A stretch of 64,000 nt of DNA from Pedobacter roseus (GTDB lineage Bacteria; Bacteroidota; Bacteroidia; Sphingobacteriales; Sphingobacteriaceae): assembly GCF_014395225.1 (NCBI RefSeq), contig NZ_CP060723.1:5332001-5396000 (forward strand), given 5' to 3'. Shown piece by piece: positions 37,174 to 46,843 of the stretch (positions are counted from its first letter, which is position 1; each line of letters starts with the position of its first letter). The notes under the pieces were generated by a model. It had not been told where the DNA came from. It saw nothing but the letters and a program-made list of their open reading frames with translations, and did no database searches. The translations under genes and the position numbers were made by a program.

Positions 37174-38181
37174 ATGTCTGTTAAGATAGGAAATATTGAT
37201 TTAGGTGAGTTCCCTTTATTGCTCGCTCCAATGGAGGATGTAAGCGATCCGCCTTTCCGTTACGTATGCAAAAAAAACGGGGCTGATATGATGTATACCG
37301 AGTTTATTTCTTCGGAAGGCTTGATTCGGGATGCAGCGAAGAGCATACAAAAACTTGATATTTTCGAATATGAAAGACCCATCGGTATCCAGATTTTTGG
37401 TGGCGATATTGAACACATGCGCGAAGCTTCCGAAATTGCTTCGGCCGCCGGACCAGATTTAGTCGACATTAATTACGGCTGCCCCGTAAAAAATGTAGTT
37501 TGTAAAGGTGCGGGCTCTAGTCTGCTTCAGGATATTGATAAAATGGTAAAAATGACAGATGCTGTAGTTAAAGCTTCGCATTTACCCGTTACCGTTAAAA
37601 CCCGCTTAGGCTGGGACGATAACACTAAAAATGTTTACGAAGTTGCCGAGCGACTACAGGATGTGGGCATCCAGGCACTTACCATCCATGGCCGTACAAG
37701 GGCACAATTATATAAAGGCGAAGCAGATTGGGCGCTTATCCGCGAAATTAAGCGCAATCCACGCATCAAAATCCCGATTTTTGGCAATGGTGATGTAGAT
37801 AGTCCTGAAAAAGCGGCCAACTGGCGCATGGAATATGAGGTAGATGGCATTATGATCGGCCGGGCAGCTATTGGTTACCCATGGATTTTCCGCGAGGTAA
37901 AACACTTCTTCAAAACCGGCGAACACCTTGCCGGACCAACCATTGAAGAACGCATTGAAGTTTGCCGTACCCATTTGGATAAATCACTGGAATGGAAAGG
38001 TCCTAAAACCGGAATTTTCGAAATGCGCCGCCATTATGCCAATTATTTTAAAGGTCTGCCCGATTTTAAACCATACCGCATGCGTTTAGTGGCCGAGCCC
38101 GATATCAATAACATTTACAGCATTTTAGAAGAAGTGGCAGAAAAATTTGCCAACTACGATGCTACTAAGGTACTGGCTTGA
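37174..38181 (+). CDS. dusB: tRNA-dihydrouridine synthase (DusB type)
   Basis: Reduces specific uridines in the tRNA D-loop to dihydrouridine with FMN and NADPH. The 335-aa product has the TIM barrel start LLLAPMEDVSDPPFR, the catalytic cysteine in YGCPVKNVV (C103), TIHGRTRAQ, and the FMN-phosphate site GNGDV with DGIMIGRAAIG. The helical C-terminal domain has the DusB-like RRHYANYFKG. It is followed closely by apaG, with 35 nt between them, so they are probably co-transcribed. Confidence 0.94.
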   Translation: MSVKIGNIDLGEFPLLLAPMEDVSDPPFRYVCKKNGADMMYTEFISSEGLIRDAAKSIQKLDIFEYERPIGIQIFGGDIEHMREASEIASAAGPDLVDINYGCPVKNVVCKGAGSSLLQDIDKMVKMTDAVVKASHLPVTVKTRLGWDDNTKNVYEVAERLQDVGIQALTIHGRTRAQLYKGEADWALIREIKRNPRIKIPIFGNGDVDSPEKAANWRMEYEVDGIMIGRAAIGYPWIFREVKHFFKTGEHLAGPTIEERIEVCRTHLDKSLEWKGPKTGIFEMRRHYANYFKGLPDFKPYRMRLVAEPDINNIYSILEEVAEKFANYDATKVLA

Positions 38182-38216
38182 TTTTTGAAAGCTTTTTTCA
38201 TACATTCGTTATTATC

Positions 38217-38603
38217 ATGGTTACAGCTATTACAGATGGGGTTAAAGTTTCAGTTGAAACAGTTTACCAGCCAGAATATTCAAATCCGGCCAACGAACAT
38301 TTTATGTTCGCTTATCGCGTAGAAATTTCTAATCTTTCTGATTATGCTGTACAGTTAATGCGCCGCCAGTGGTTAATTTTCGATTCTAACTCCAGTCGTA
38401 GGGAAGTAGAAGGTGAAGGTGTTGTTGGTTTACAACCTATTATCCAACCCGGCGAAACCCATGTGTACGTTTCGGGTTGTAACCTAAAAACCGATATGGG
38501 CAGCATGAAGGGCACTTACCTGATGAAACGCGATATTGATGGTTCAGAATTCGATGTCGATATACCCGAATTTCAATTAGTAGCCCCTTATAAATTAAAT
38601 TAA
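38217..38603 (+). CDS. apaG: ApaG-domain protein
   Basis: A 128-aa single-domain protein with the fibronectin-like ApaG fold; loss of the Salmonella homologue (CorD) affects cobalt and magnesium tolerance, but the molecular role is unknown. Conserved parts are AYRVEISNLSDYAVQLMRRQWLI (in blocks AYRVEI and RRQWLI), EGEGVVGLQPIIQPGETHVY and GSMKGTYLM. I chose ATG 38217; the upstream TTG at 38178 overlaps the dusB stop and adds non-family sequence. Confidence 0.92.
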   Translation: MVTAITDGVKVSVETVYQPEYSNPANEHFMFAYRVEISNLSDYAVQLMRRQWLIFDSNSSRREVEGEGVVGLQPIIQPGETHVYVSGCNLKTDMGSMKGTYLMKRDIDGSEFDVDIPEFQLVAPYKLN

Positions 38604-39045
38604 TCCTTCGAAGAACCGTCATTTCGACTGAAGCGCAGCGAAAGGGAGAAATCTATACAGTTAATATGATTACTTAGGTTAGAAAAGCAATTTCAGCATT
38701 CCAATTTAATGTTAGTCCTACTTTTCATTTCAAGTCCTCGCTTCGCTCCGGGCTTTTCACGTCAATCAGGTTTAAATTGCAGTGTTTCTGCTAATATTAA
38801 AGGTTTAACAGCATGGCGTAAAATCTTCTTCCCCCAACCCTGCAACCCAAATAGTATAACCTACCGTGCCACCTAAACCTGATCGAAGTGGTTCCGGTTT
38901 AAGCACTTGTTCTTACTTTTTTATTTTGTGCTTGCTTGTTTCACAGGTTTTGTCGGAAAGAACGTAGAGCTGGACAGAAGCTTTCCTATTTCCACCGAAA
39001 ACTGCTTTCCAAAAAAACTTCATTAAAATATCATCAAACCAAAAA
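38604..39045. other. Intergenic region between apaG and the metallopeptidase gene
   Basis: No gene is supported. It starts with a type B half-repeat (38618-38656), then a stretch with CCTCGCTTCGCTCCGGGCTT near 38735, and a copy of GCTTTCCAAAAAA at 39004, a motif that also occurs in the repeats at 41-60 and 181-200 and near 21803. Confidence 0.75.
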
Positions 39046-39069
39046 CGGCCAGGATTATGATCCCGGCCG
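39046..39069 (-). terminator. Terminator of the zinc metallopeptidase gene
   Basis: On the minus strand CGGCC and GGAT arms pair with AATCC and GGCCG around a short loop, with a T-rich tail (GTTTTTGG). It lies 28 nt after the gene's stop. Confidence 0.75.
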
Positions 39070-39097
39070 AGTTGTATTTTTCATAATTGGATATCCT

Positions 39098-39793
39098 TTA
39101 ATCCCTGCTTCTTCCAAAAAGCATTGATGCATAGTAGAGTAAGTTAGCAAGCGCACCCACAGCAGCTACCACATAAGTCATGGCGGCCCACCAAAGTGCA
39201 TCCTTAGCCTGTGCATTTTCTTCCTGTGTTTGCATTACGCCGCTGTTATTTTTTAACCAGGCCAAAGCCCGGTTACTGGCATCAAATTCAACCGGTAAAG
39301 TAATAATGCTAAATACCGTTACCAATGCCAATCCTACCACTCCAATAGCCAAAACAACTGGTGTTACTGAGAAAGCCAGTAACATTACACCAAGCAATAA
39401 TACCCATTGTAAAAGATTGGATGATATGCTTACCACCGGAACCATTGTGCTCCTTAAGTTAAGCCAGCTGTACGATTTTGCATGTTGTACAGCATGCCCA
39501 CATTCGTGAGCCGCCACTGCAGCTGCAGCCACGCTTCGGCTGTAATAAACATCTGTACTTAAATTAACGGTTTTATCTGTTGGATTGTAATGATCTGTTA
39601 ATTGCCCTTCGGTACTCATCACTTTCACGTCGTATATCCCATTATCATGCAGCATTCTTTCTGCTACCTCCTTGCCCGATAAACCTGAGCTTAATTGCAT
39701 TTCGGCGTACATAGAAAACTTGTTTCTAAAACGCCATTGTACAAACATGCTCAACAATAATACCGGGATGATTAATATTAAATAAACTCCCAT
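39098..39793 (-). CDS. YugP-like neutral zinc metallopeptidase
   Basis: Membrane-associated zinc peptidase of the YugP-type family. After an N-terminal membrane helix comes a soluble segment with GLSGKEVAERMLHDNGIYDV, then the zinc site HECGH (AAHECGHAVQHA), several hydrophobic helices and LPVEFDASNRALAWL, all characteristic. Substrate is unknown. Start uncertain: ATG 39793 (MGVYLILIIP) puts the membrane helix at the very N-terminus as usual, but in-frame ATGs at 39814 and 39841 are also possible. Confidence 0.9.
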   Translation of the reverse strand: MGVYLILIIPVLLLSMFVQWRFRNKFSMYAEMQLSSGLSGKEVAERMLHDNGIYDVKVMSTEGQLTDHYNPTDKTVNLSTDVYYSRSVAAAAVAAHECGHAVQHAKSYSWLNLRSTMVPVVSISSNLLQWVLLLGVMLLAFSVTPVVLAIGVVGLALVTVFSIITLPVEFDASNRALAWLKNNSGVMQTQEENAQAKDALWWAAMTYVVAAVGALANLLYYASMLFGRSRD

Positions 39794-39876
39794 TTTCTTA
39801 TGTATGTTTTTCATCCGGCATATATCAAAAAGCGTTCCCATATTATTTTGGTGTTAAAAAACAGTACATTTATGCT

Positions 39877-41016
39877 ATGCCAACCGAGCTTTCATACTGG
39901 GAAAAAGAATCATTTTTTTGTAATTATGATGCCATTGTTATTGGTAGCGGTATTGTTGGATTAAACGCAGCCATCCACCTCAAAAAAACAGCTCCTTCCT
40001 TAAAAATAGCAATCCTCGAAAGGGGATTTTTACCTACAGGCGCAAGTACAAAAAATGCCGGTTTTGCCTGTTTTGGGAGCATTTCTGAACTGATTGAACA
40101 GGAAGAAATGATTGGTGTCGATCAACTTTCAGCGCTCATTGAAAAACGTTGGAAAGGCCTGCTCAAACTACGCAATTTACTGGGCGATAATGCCATAGAT
40201 TACCAATGTTTAGGTGGATACGAATTATTTAAAAACGGAGATAATTTTTTGGTTGAAACAGGTGTATCCAAAATTGAACATTTTAACCGTCTTGTTAACG
40301 ATGTTGTTGGATCCAATGCTTTTGGTTTAAGCAATAAAAAGATCAGTTCCTTTGGTTTCGAAGGTGTAAGTACTTTAATCGAAAACCGTTATGAAGCTCA
40401 GATTGATAGTGGTAAAATGATGTTTGCTTTAATCCGATATGCACAGCAGCTGGGCATTAGCATTTTTAATAATTGTAGGGTAGATCAAATTGAGGAAGAA
40501 TCAAAAGGTTCCTGCCTGATCACCAAAAACGGAAACTTTTGCTGTAAACGGTTGATTGTTACAACCAATGCCTTTATAAAAGATCTTTTTCCTGGTATTG
40601 AGATTAACCCGGGCCGCGGTCAGGTTTTAATTACCAAACCCATTAAAGATTTAAAAGTAGCAGGCACGTTCCATTATGATAAAGGTTTTTATTATTTCAG
40701 AAATATAAATGGTCGGATTTTATTGGGCGGTGGAAGAAACATTGATTTCGAGGCTGAAGAAACCACCACATTCGGACAAACCGAACGGATTCAGCTGGCA
40801 CTGGAAGATTTACTCAAAAATGTAATTTTGCCAAAAACAGATTTTGAAATTGACTATCGCTGGAGTGGCATTATGGCCTTTGGTAAAATACTGGAACCTT
40901 TTATAGCAGAAATCCGTCCGAATGTATTTTGCGCAACGAGGTGTAACGGTATGGGCATTGCCATAGGCTCACAAACAGGAGAAGATGTGGCAAATTTGCT
41001 CTTAGCTAATTTATAA
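39877..41016 (+). CDS. FAD-dependent amino-acid oxidase-like oxidoreductase
   Basis: DAO-superfamily flavoprotein (379 aa). The dinucleotide-binding motif is IVIGSGIVGLNAAIHL (G23, G25, G28) with the acidic end of strand 2 in ILERG, and PTGASTKNAGFACFG matches enzymes that oxidise amino acids or amines such as glycine oxidase. The C-terminal FAD contact is CNGMGIAIGS. No pathway partner lies next to it, so the substrate is open. The residues before the FAD motif (to about 18) are somewhat long. Confidence 0.87.
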   Translation: MPTELSYWEKESFFCNYDAIVIGSGIVGLNAAIHLKKTAPSLKIAILERGFLPTGASTKNAGFACFGSISELIEQEEMIGVDQLSALIEKRWKGLLKLRNLLGDNAIDYQCLGGYELFKNGDNFLVETGVSKIEHFNRLVNDVVGSNAFGLSNKKISSFGFEGVSTLIENRYEAQIDSGKMMFALIRYAQQLGISIFNNCRVDQIEEESKGSCLITKNGNFCCKRLIVTTNAFIKDLFPGIEINPGRGQVLITKPIKDLKVAGTFHYDKGFYYFRNINGRILLGGGRNIDFEAEETTTFGQTERIQLALEDLLKNVILPKTDFEIDYRWSGIMAFGKILEPFIAEIRPNVFCATRCNGMGIAIGSQTGEDVANLLLANL

Positions 41017-41197
41017 CGTTTTTTAACCGCAAAGGAAGCAGAGTGAGGCGCAAAGTTAATTTTTTCACCTTTAGAATGAATAAATGTTATCCTTCTACTC
41101 CGCTCAGGATAACCAATCGAGATTAATATTCCGTGTTTCTGAGTTTCCGTGGCATAAAAACGTGAAATCAATTCCATCATCCATTTTACATTTTACA

Positions 41198-42037
41198 TCA
41201 TTTAAACACCACCGTTTTATTCCCACTCACAAAAATGCGGTCTTCAAAAATAAGTTCCAATGCTTCTAATAATACTTTTTTCTCAATTTCTTTCCCGGCC
41301 CTTACCATTTCTTTCACGCCAAAATTATGGTCAACGTGATTGGTGTGCTGGGTAATAATCGGGCCTTCATCCAGGTTATCGGTAACAAAATGGGCTGTTG
41401 CACCAATAATTTTTACACCACGCTCAAAAGCCTGTTTATAGGGGTTGGCACCAATAAAAGCAGGTAAAAAAGAATGATGTATATTGATGATTTTACCCGC
41501 ATAATCTTTTACAAAATCAGCCGATAAAATCCGCATAAACTTGGCCAGTACCAGGTAATCTACCTCAAATTGATTAATGATTTCTTTTATTTCAGCTTCG
41601 AATACACTTTTAGCCTTGTTTGCATGATCTACATAAAAATAAGGAATACCCAGTTTTTCCGTAAAATCCCTTAAACTTTCATAATTGCCTATTACACATT
41701 GAACATTCGCCCCTAAAGTTTTAAATTGGTTTTTGATCAGTATTTCTGCCAAACAGTGATACTCTTTGGTTACCAAAACAGCAATCTGCTTCTCCTGTTC
41801 CGTAATTAAATTTACCTCGGCAGCATTAGGGAGATTTTCTAAAAGTTTTTCCTTCAATTTCTCTGCATCCTCCAGATTTCCGGTACAGGCAATCCTTGTA
41901 AAAAAGGTTTTATTGGCTTCATCAACAAACTCGCGCATGGCGATAATATTGAGTTGATGCGCAGCCAGTACACGGGTAATGTTTGTAACCAAACCCACCT
42001 GATCAGGGCAGGAAATAAGGACTGTTAATGCATTCAT
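41198..42037 (-). CDS. purU: Formyltetrahydrofolate deformylase
   Basis: Hydrolyses 10-formyltetrahydrofolate to formate and tetrahydrofolate, balancing one-carbon units. The 279-aa product has an N-terminal ACT domain (residues about 4-75, LISCPDQVGLVTNITRVLA) and the formyltransferase domain with catalytic N185-I-H187 in INIHHSFLP and D223 in NLDEGPII. A regulatory effect of glycine or methionine on the ACT domain is known from the Escherichia coli enzyme; here it is inference. Confidence 0.96.
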   Translation of the reverse strand: MNALTVLISCPDQVGLVTNITRVLAAHQLNIIAMREFVDEANKTFFTRIACTGNLEDAEKLKEKLLENLPNAAEVNLITEQEKQIAVLVTKEYHCLAEILIKNQFKTLGANVQCVIGNYESLRDFTEKLGIPYFYVDHANKAKSVFEAEIKEIINQFEVDYLVLAKFMRILSADFVKDYAGKIINIHHSFLPAFIGANPYKQAFERGVKIIGATAHFVTDNLDEGPIITQHTNHVDHNFGVKEMVRAGKEIEKKVLLEALELIFEDRIFVSGNKTVVFK

Positions 42038-42155
42038 TTATAAAATAGTAATGCCCAATTATAATTAATTTTTACGGTTTTATCCTGTTCAAACTGACTA
42101 ATTTTTTTTGGTATATCTATTTTAAATCTCCATTTTTGCTAAAATTTTTATCATT

Positions 42156-43541
42156 ATGGATATTGTCGGCATTGCTTTACTAATTGTTATTTTAATTGTC
42201 CTGGTCATTTTATTGCTAAAGAAACCTCAGGCTGCGTTATCTATTGTATCTGTAGAAGAATTTGAGCGGATAAAAAGCGAAAATGAAATTTTAAAAATCA
42301 GTTTAGCCAAAGCCGACGAACGCGTTTCTAACTTATCAGTAGAAAAAGAACATATCACCATACTCCTTAAACAAGAGCAGCAACGTTTGATTGATGAATT
42401 ACAAGCCGAACGCGACCGCCTGGCAGATGCCAACCGCGAGCTTGAAAGTACAAGATCGTTCTACCTGGCCGAAAAAGAAAAACTGGCCGAACAAAAGGTA
42501 AGTTACGAGCAATCACAACAAAACCTAAATAAAGATTTCGAATTGATTGCCAATAAAATACTGGAAGAAAAATCTACGAAATTTATTGAGCAAAACCGCA
42601 CCAACCTGGATATTATCCTTAATCCTCTGAAAGAAAATATCAAAGCATTTGAAGATAAGGTAGAAAAGGTTTACAAAGCCGAATCAGACGAAAGGAATAT
42701 TTTAAAGGGCGTAATTTCCGAATTACAGATTCAAAGCAAACTCATCCAGGAAGATGCCAATAATTTAACCAAAGCTTTAAAAGGCGACAGTAAAAAGCAG
42801 GGAAACTGGGGAGAGATTATTCTGGAAAAGGTGCTGGAACGCTCTGGTTTAGTTAGGGATCAAGAATACCGCATTCAAGCCTCACATACTTCCGCAGAAG
42901 GTAGCCGCTACCAGCCCGATGTAGTAATCGACCTCCCGGATGACAAACATCTTGTGGTTGATGCTAAGGTAAGTTTGGTTGCTTATGAACGTTCCGTATC
43001 AGCAGACACCGAAGAAGAGCGTGAAGGCTATGTAAAACAGCATTTAGCCTCTATTAAGAATCACATCCAGGAGCTATCATCAAAAAGTTATCAGGATTTA
43101 TATAAAATCAACTCTCCGGATTTTGTTTTATTGTTTGTTCCCATCGAATCATCTTTCAGCATTGCAGTGCAAAAAGATGCAGAACTTTTCAATTTTGCAT
43201 GGGACAGGAGAGTGGTGATTGTAAGTCCGTCAACTTTGCTTGCAACTTTGCGCACCATTGCCAGCATGTGGAAACAGGAACGCCAAAACCGTAACGTAAT
43301 GGAAATTGCCCGTTTAAGCGGCAGCATGTACGATAAGTTTGTGGGTTTTGTAGCCGATATGGAAAATATTGGCAAATACATTAAAAACGGACAGGATGCT
43401 TACGATAAAGCCATTAATAAATTATCAGTTGGTGCCGGGAATTTAACCAATACCTCAGAAAAGATTAAGAAACTTGGTGCTAAGGCTACAAAACAGATTG
43501 ATACGAAGTACCTGGATTTAAATGAAACACAAGATTTATAG
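42156..43541 (+). CDS. rmuC: DNA recombination protein RmuC
   Basis: Limits DNA inversions at repeats; thought to be a nuclease-like, membrane-anchored protein. The 461-aa product has an N-terminal membrane helix (residues about 4-23), a long coiled coil (about 45-190, rich in Glu and Lys) and the RmuC domain with GNWGEIILEKVLERSGL, DKHLVVDAKVSL and DFVLLFVPIE. Length is normal for the family. Stands alone between purU and a convergent barrel gene. Confidence 0.94.
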   Translation: MDIVGIALLIVILIVLVILLLKKPQAALSIVSVEEFERIKSENEILKISLAKADERVSNLSVEKEHITILLKQEQQRLIDELQAERDRLADANRELESTRSFYLAEKEKLAEQKVSYEQSQQNLNKDFELIANKILEEKSTKFIEQNRTNLDIILNPLKENIKAFEDKVEKVYKAESDERNILKGVISELQIQSKLIQEDANNLTKALKGDSKKQGNWGEIILEKVLERSGLVRDQEYRIQASHTSAEGSRYQPDVVIDLPDDKHLVVDAKVSLVAYERSVSADTEEEREGYVKQHLASIKNHIQELSSKSYQDLYKINSPDFVLLFVPIESSFSIAVQKDAELFNFAWDRRVVIVSPSTLLATLRTIASMWKQERQNRNVMEIARLSGSMYDKFVGFVADMENIGKYIKNGQDAYDKAINKLSVGAGNLTNTSEKIKKLGAKATKQIDTKYLDLNETQDL

Positions 43542-43651
43542 CTACCTTAAATTATAAGCCAAAACTTGCAAATCTAGCTATTTTTTCTGACATCCCCAGG
43601 ACGATTTTTTATATATTTTATTACTTGAATAAAGTACTGATTTTTAAATAC

Positions 43652-44290
43652 TTAGCACTTTGTGATAAATGTGTATCTAACTGAAATAGCGGGGTTATCA
43701 GTATATCTCCCTTTTGGAGATAACGAAACTTTAACCACAAAAGCTGCTGTTAAATTCTCAACTATCCTATATTGTAAACCAGGCCTAAACAAAAAATGTA
43801 TTTCCGATATATCAATGCCTACAGGCTGATTTTCTACCTGAATATCATTGGTATTAACGTAGCGCTCAAATTGATTTAATGTTGATTTAAAATACTGTAA
43901 TCCGGCACCTAAATTAATTCGTAATCTTTTTTCCTCTTTCCTAAAAAGATAATTAACAGAAATAGGTACCTGAAAACCTTTTAGCTTATAGGTTCTTTCG
44001 TAACTATTAATTTTATAAATTAAATCAGCGCCTTTGAAATTAGAAAATCCCAATTCGACAAATAAGCTGGAATTAATGGATTTTGATAAACCCAGTTCAA
44101 TTCCCTCTCCAACAAAAGTATTTCCGCTTGAAAAACTGTAACCAAATAGATTTAAAGTTGGAGAATTAGCCTCTTTAACAACCACATTTGTGGAGCCATA
44201 TCCAAATTTTACAGATACGATTTCCTTATTACTTTGAGCATTAGAAGCAAGTGTAAAGAAAATAAATAAGAGCGTTATTATTTTTTTCAT
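43652..44290 (-). CDS. Predicted outer-membrane beta-barrel protein
   Basis: A 212-aa exported protein of the OmpA-like/porin-type small barrel group. The signal peptide ends at SNAQSN (residue about 19). Alternating strands such as SLFVELGFSNFKG, LRINLGAGLQYFK and HFLFRPGLQYRI are followed by a last strand with the pattern SVRYTFI; the usual terminal aromatic residue is displaced by three residues (TKC). No catalytic motif. Alone, downstream of thiL by 75 bp. Confidence 0.7.
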   Translation of the reverse strand: MKKIITLLFIFFTLASNAQSNKEIVSVKFGYGSTNVVVKEANSPTLNLFGYSFSSGNTFVGEGIELGLSKSINSSLFVELGFSNFKGADLIYKINSYERTYKLKGFQVPISVNYLFRKEEKRLRINLGAGLQYFKSTLNQFERYVNTNDIQVENQPVGIDISEIHFLFRPGLQYRIVENLTAAFVVKVSLSPKGRYTDNPAISVRYTFITKC

Positions 44291-44365
44291 GAAGCGTTAA
44301 AAATGAGAGGGAAAAGGGTTGTCAACTTTTTTGCCAGCGGCGTTAAAAATAAACAACCCTTTATT

Positions 44366-45406
44366 TTATTTATTAAAAGCGTTCCAGCCCTGGGCTTTTA
44401 GCTCATGTACTTTTTCTGATTTAGAAACCATTTTACAGCCCGAATTTTTATCGGTAACATGACCAATCACAGTGATATCTACATCATGTTTCAGCTTTTT
44501 ATAATCTTCCTGACTGATGGTAAACAACAATTCATAATCTTCGCCACCACTTAAGGCACAAACCGTTGGATCTAAACCTAGCTCACGGGCTGTTTCATAA
44601 GTCATTGGATCTAAAGGAATTTTCTCTTCATAAATAGTCATTCCTTTATCAGACTGTTCTGCCAGATGCAGAATCTCTGAAGCTAAACCATCTGAAACAT
44701 CTATCATTGAAGTTGGTTTGATGTTCAGGTCATCCAAAAGTGCAACAATATCCATCCGGGCCTCAGGTTTCAACTGCCTTTCTATGATGTAATCTTTTCC
44801 TTCCAGATCTGGTTGGATCTGAGGATTTTCCAGGTAGATTAATTTCTCCCTTTCCAGAATCTGCAGGCCTAAATAAGCGCCGCCCAAATCACCTGAAACA
44901 CAAAGTAAATCATGTTCCTGTGCACCATTTCTGTATACTACTTTATCAGCGTCTGCATAACCAATACTGGTAATACTGATCACTAAACCTTGTTTACTTG
45001 AAGAAGTATCGCCACCAATTAAATCAATATTGTATTTGTTACAAGCCAGCTCAATACCTTTATAAATTTCTTCAACAGCCTCTAATGGAAATTTACTTGA
45101 TAAACCCAGCGAAACCGTAATCTGACTGGCTTTTCCATTCATCGCATAAATATCACTCAGGTTTACCTGTACTGCTTTGTAACCCAGGTGCATTAAGGGC
45201 ACATAAGCTAAATCGAAGTGGATTCCCTCCAATAACAAATCAGTCGAAATTAAGGTCTGTTTTCCTTTGGCATCCAAAACGGCTGCATCATCGCCCACAC
45301 CTTTTACCGAATAATCGTTTTTAATTTTAAAATTAGTAGTTAGGTGTTTAATTAACCCAAACTCACCTAATTCATTAATATCTGTACGCTCTTTATTTTC
45401 AAACAT
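44366..45406 (-). CDS. thiL: Thiamine-monophosphate kinase
   Basis: Phosphorylates thiamine monophosphate to the active cofactor thiamine pyrophosphate. The 346-aa product is an AIR-synthase-like kinase: GVGDDAAVLD near the start, STDLLLEGIHFDL, the metal-binding NLSDIYAMNG, GGDTSSSKQGLVIS and the C-terminal SGGEDYELLFT. The start is set to the ATG at 45406, the second of two close ATGs; the first is at 45412. No other thiamine gene is in the window. Confidence 0.95.
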   Translation of the reverse strand: MFENKERTDINELGEFGLIKHLTTNFKIKNDYSVKGVGDDAAVLDAKGKQTLISTDLLLEGIHFDLAYVPLMHLGYKAVQVNLSDIYAMNGKASQITVSLGLSSKFPLEAVEEIYKGIELACNKYNIDLIGGDTSSSKQGLVISITSIGYADADKVVYRNGAQEHDLLCVSGDLGGAYLGLQILEREKLIYLENPQIQPDLEGKDYIIERQLKPEARMDIVALLDDLNIKPTSMIDVSDGLASEILHLAEQSDKGMTIYEEKIPLDPMTYETARELGLDPTVCALSGGEDYELLFTISQEDYKKLKHDVDITVIGHVTDKNSGCKMVSKSEKVHELKAQGWNAFNK

Positions 45407-45493
45407 ATTCACCCCAAACCCCTTAAGGGGCTTTTATTAATAATTATACATTTCTAAAGGGCAAAGCCCTTATTTTTTATTTTTAAAATTATT

Positions 45494-45579
45494 TGTCATG
45501 CTGAGTATAGCGAAGAATCATTGCCCGACTTCAAGCCATTGCTTCTTAGCAAACAGATCCTTTCTTCGTCAGGATGACA
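45494..45579. repeat. Dispersed palindromic repeat, type A, overlapping a gene end
   Basis: TGTCATGCTGAG at the left pairs with TCAGGATGACA at the right with one mismatch, and the centre contains further complementary pieces. The right arm lies inside the end of the symporter gene: the stop TGA (45571-45569) and the last codons of that gene are part of the repeat. Confidence 0.75.
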
Positions 45580-46807
45580 AATCCTTACTTTCCATCCAAT
45601 TTTTACCCTCGGTAAATCTGGCAATCAACATGGCCGCAACATTATCACCGGTGGCATTTAACAAAGTAGCCATTGGATCGACCAATGTTCCTATAATCAT
45701 GGCAGGTGGTAAAGCTTCTGGTGGCAGTTGGTAAGCCGAAATCATTAATAGTTCGCCAATATATCCTCCGTTTGGTATTCCACCCTCTACTATACTCACC
45801 AAAACCGTAATGCCCAAGGCTAAAATAATGGTATCAACATGTACCAAATCTTTACCAAAAATGGCAAAAACAACGGCTATTTTTATAATGGAACTAATGC
45901 TCGAACCATCTTTATGCAATGTCGATCCTAAAGGAATCGTTACATTGGTGATGTAAGCCGGTACTCCCATTTTTGTAGTCCCTTCCAAATTTGCAGGAAT
46001 AGTGGCAATGCTACTACAGGTTCCGATAGAAGTTAAAGAAGGTACAATATTATTTTTCCAGAATACTTTTATGGCTTTAAATCCACCAGCTACAAAAGCA
46101 TATAAAGTGAAAAAAACAATAAAATAAAATGCCCCAACACCATAATACAAACCTAAAGCTTTTGCATAAGTACCAAAAAGCTGTGGACCAAATACCCCAA
46201 CCTGATAGGCAAAATAGGCACCTAAACCTATCGGACCCAGTTTCATGATCAAAATGATGAGTTTTTTCATCACTTCGTTACCAGAAACGAGAAATTTTTT
46301 AAATCCATCACCCTCTTTTTCTGCATATAGTGTAGAAAATCCCACTAAAACTGAAAAAATAATCAGTGCCAGCATATTTTTCCTGCTACCGATCTCAAAA
46401 AATTCTCCAACGGTTAAAAGTTGGGTCATTTGTTCTCCAAATGATTGAATTTTTTCTGGTTCTAACGGTATTGTTGCATTTCCCAATTGTTGATGTATCG
46501 GAAAAATCCAAGTGGCTACCAATGTCAAAACTGCAGAAATTAATATGGTGGCCAGGAAAACTAAAACCATCACGGTTAATAATCTCCCGAGTTTTTTACT
46601 TCGATCGATATTTGCAATGGCAGATGAAACTGCAAAAAACACCAAGGGAACAACGGCAGTAAACAACAGGTTCAAAAATATATCACCCAGGGGTTTTATA
46701 CTTTCAACACTTTTCCCAAAAATTAACCCCACTATGCTCCCTACAGTAATACCTGCCAAAAGCCATAATAAGCCTGAATAATTTTTAAGGATGTTGTTTT
46801 TTTCCAT
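45569..46807 (-). CDS. Dicarboxylate/amino acid:cation symporter (DAACS family)
   Basis: Sodium- or proton-coupled transporter for acidic amino acids or dicarboxylates in the inner membrane. The 412-aa protein has about eight membrane segments and the conserved re-entrant loops: serine-rich GTCSSIATIPANLEG, PLGSTLHKDGSSISS where most glutamate transporters have a NMDGT-type sequence, and LNATGDNVAAMLIARF near the end. The His-Lys-Asp loop suggests an altered substrate or ion dependence. The final residues (DLSS) and stop lie in a dispersed repeat. Confidence 0.9.
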   Translation of the reverse strand: MEKNNILKNYSGLLWLLAGITVGSIVGLIFGKSVESIKPLGDIFLNLLFTAVVPLVFFAVSSAIANIDRSKKLGRLLTVMVLVFLATILISAVLTLVATWIFPIHQQLGNATIPLEPEKIQSFGEQMTQLLTVGEFFEIGSRKNMLALIIFSVLVGFSTLYAEKEGDGFKKFLVSGNEVMKKLIILIMKLGPIGLGAYFAYQVGVFGPQLFGTYAKALGLYYGVGAFYFIVFFTLYAFVAGGFKAIKVFWKNNIVPSLTSIGTCSSIATIPANLEGTTKMGVPAYITNVTIPLGSTLHKDGSSISSIIKIAVVFAIFGKDLVHVDTIILALGITVLVSIVEGGIPNGGYIGELLMISAYQLPPEALPPAMIIGTLVDPMATLLNATGDNVAAMLIARFTEGKNWMESKDLSS

Positions 46808-46843
46808 TAATAATTTAAATAAACCTTTAAGGTTTGATAGATT

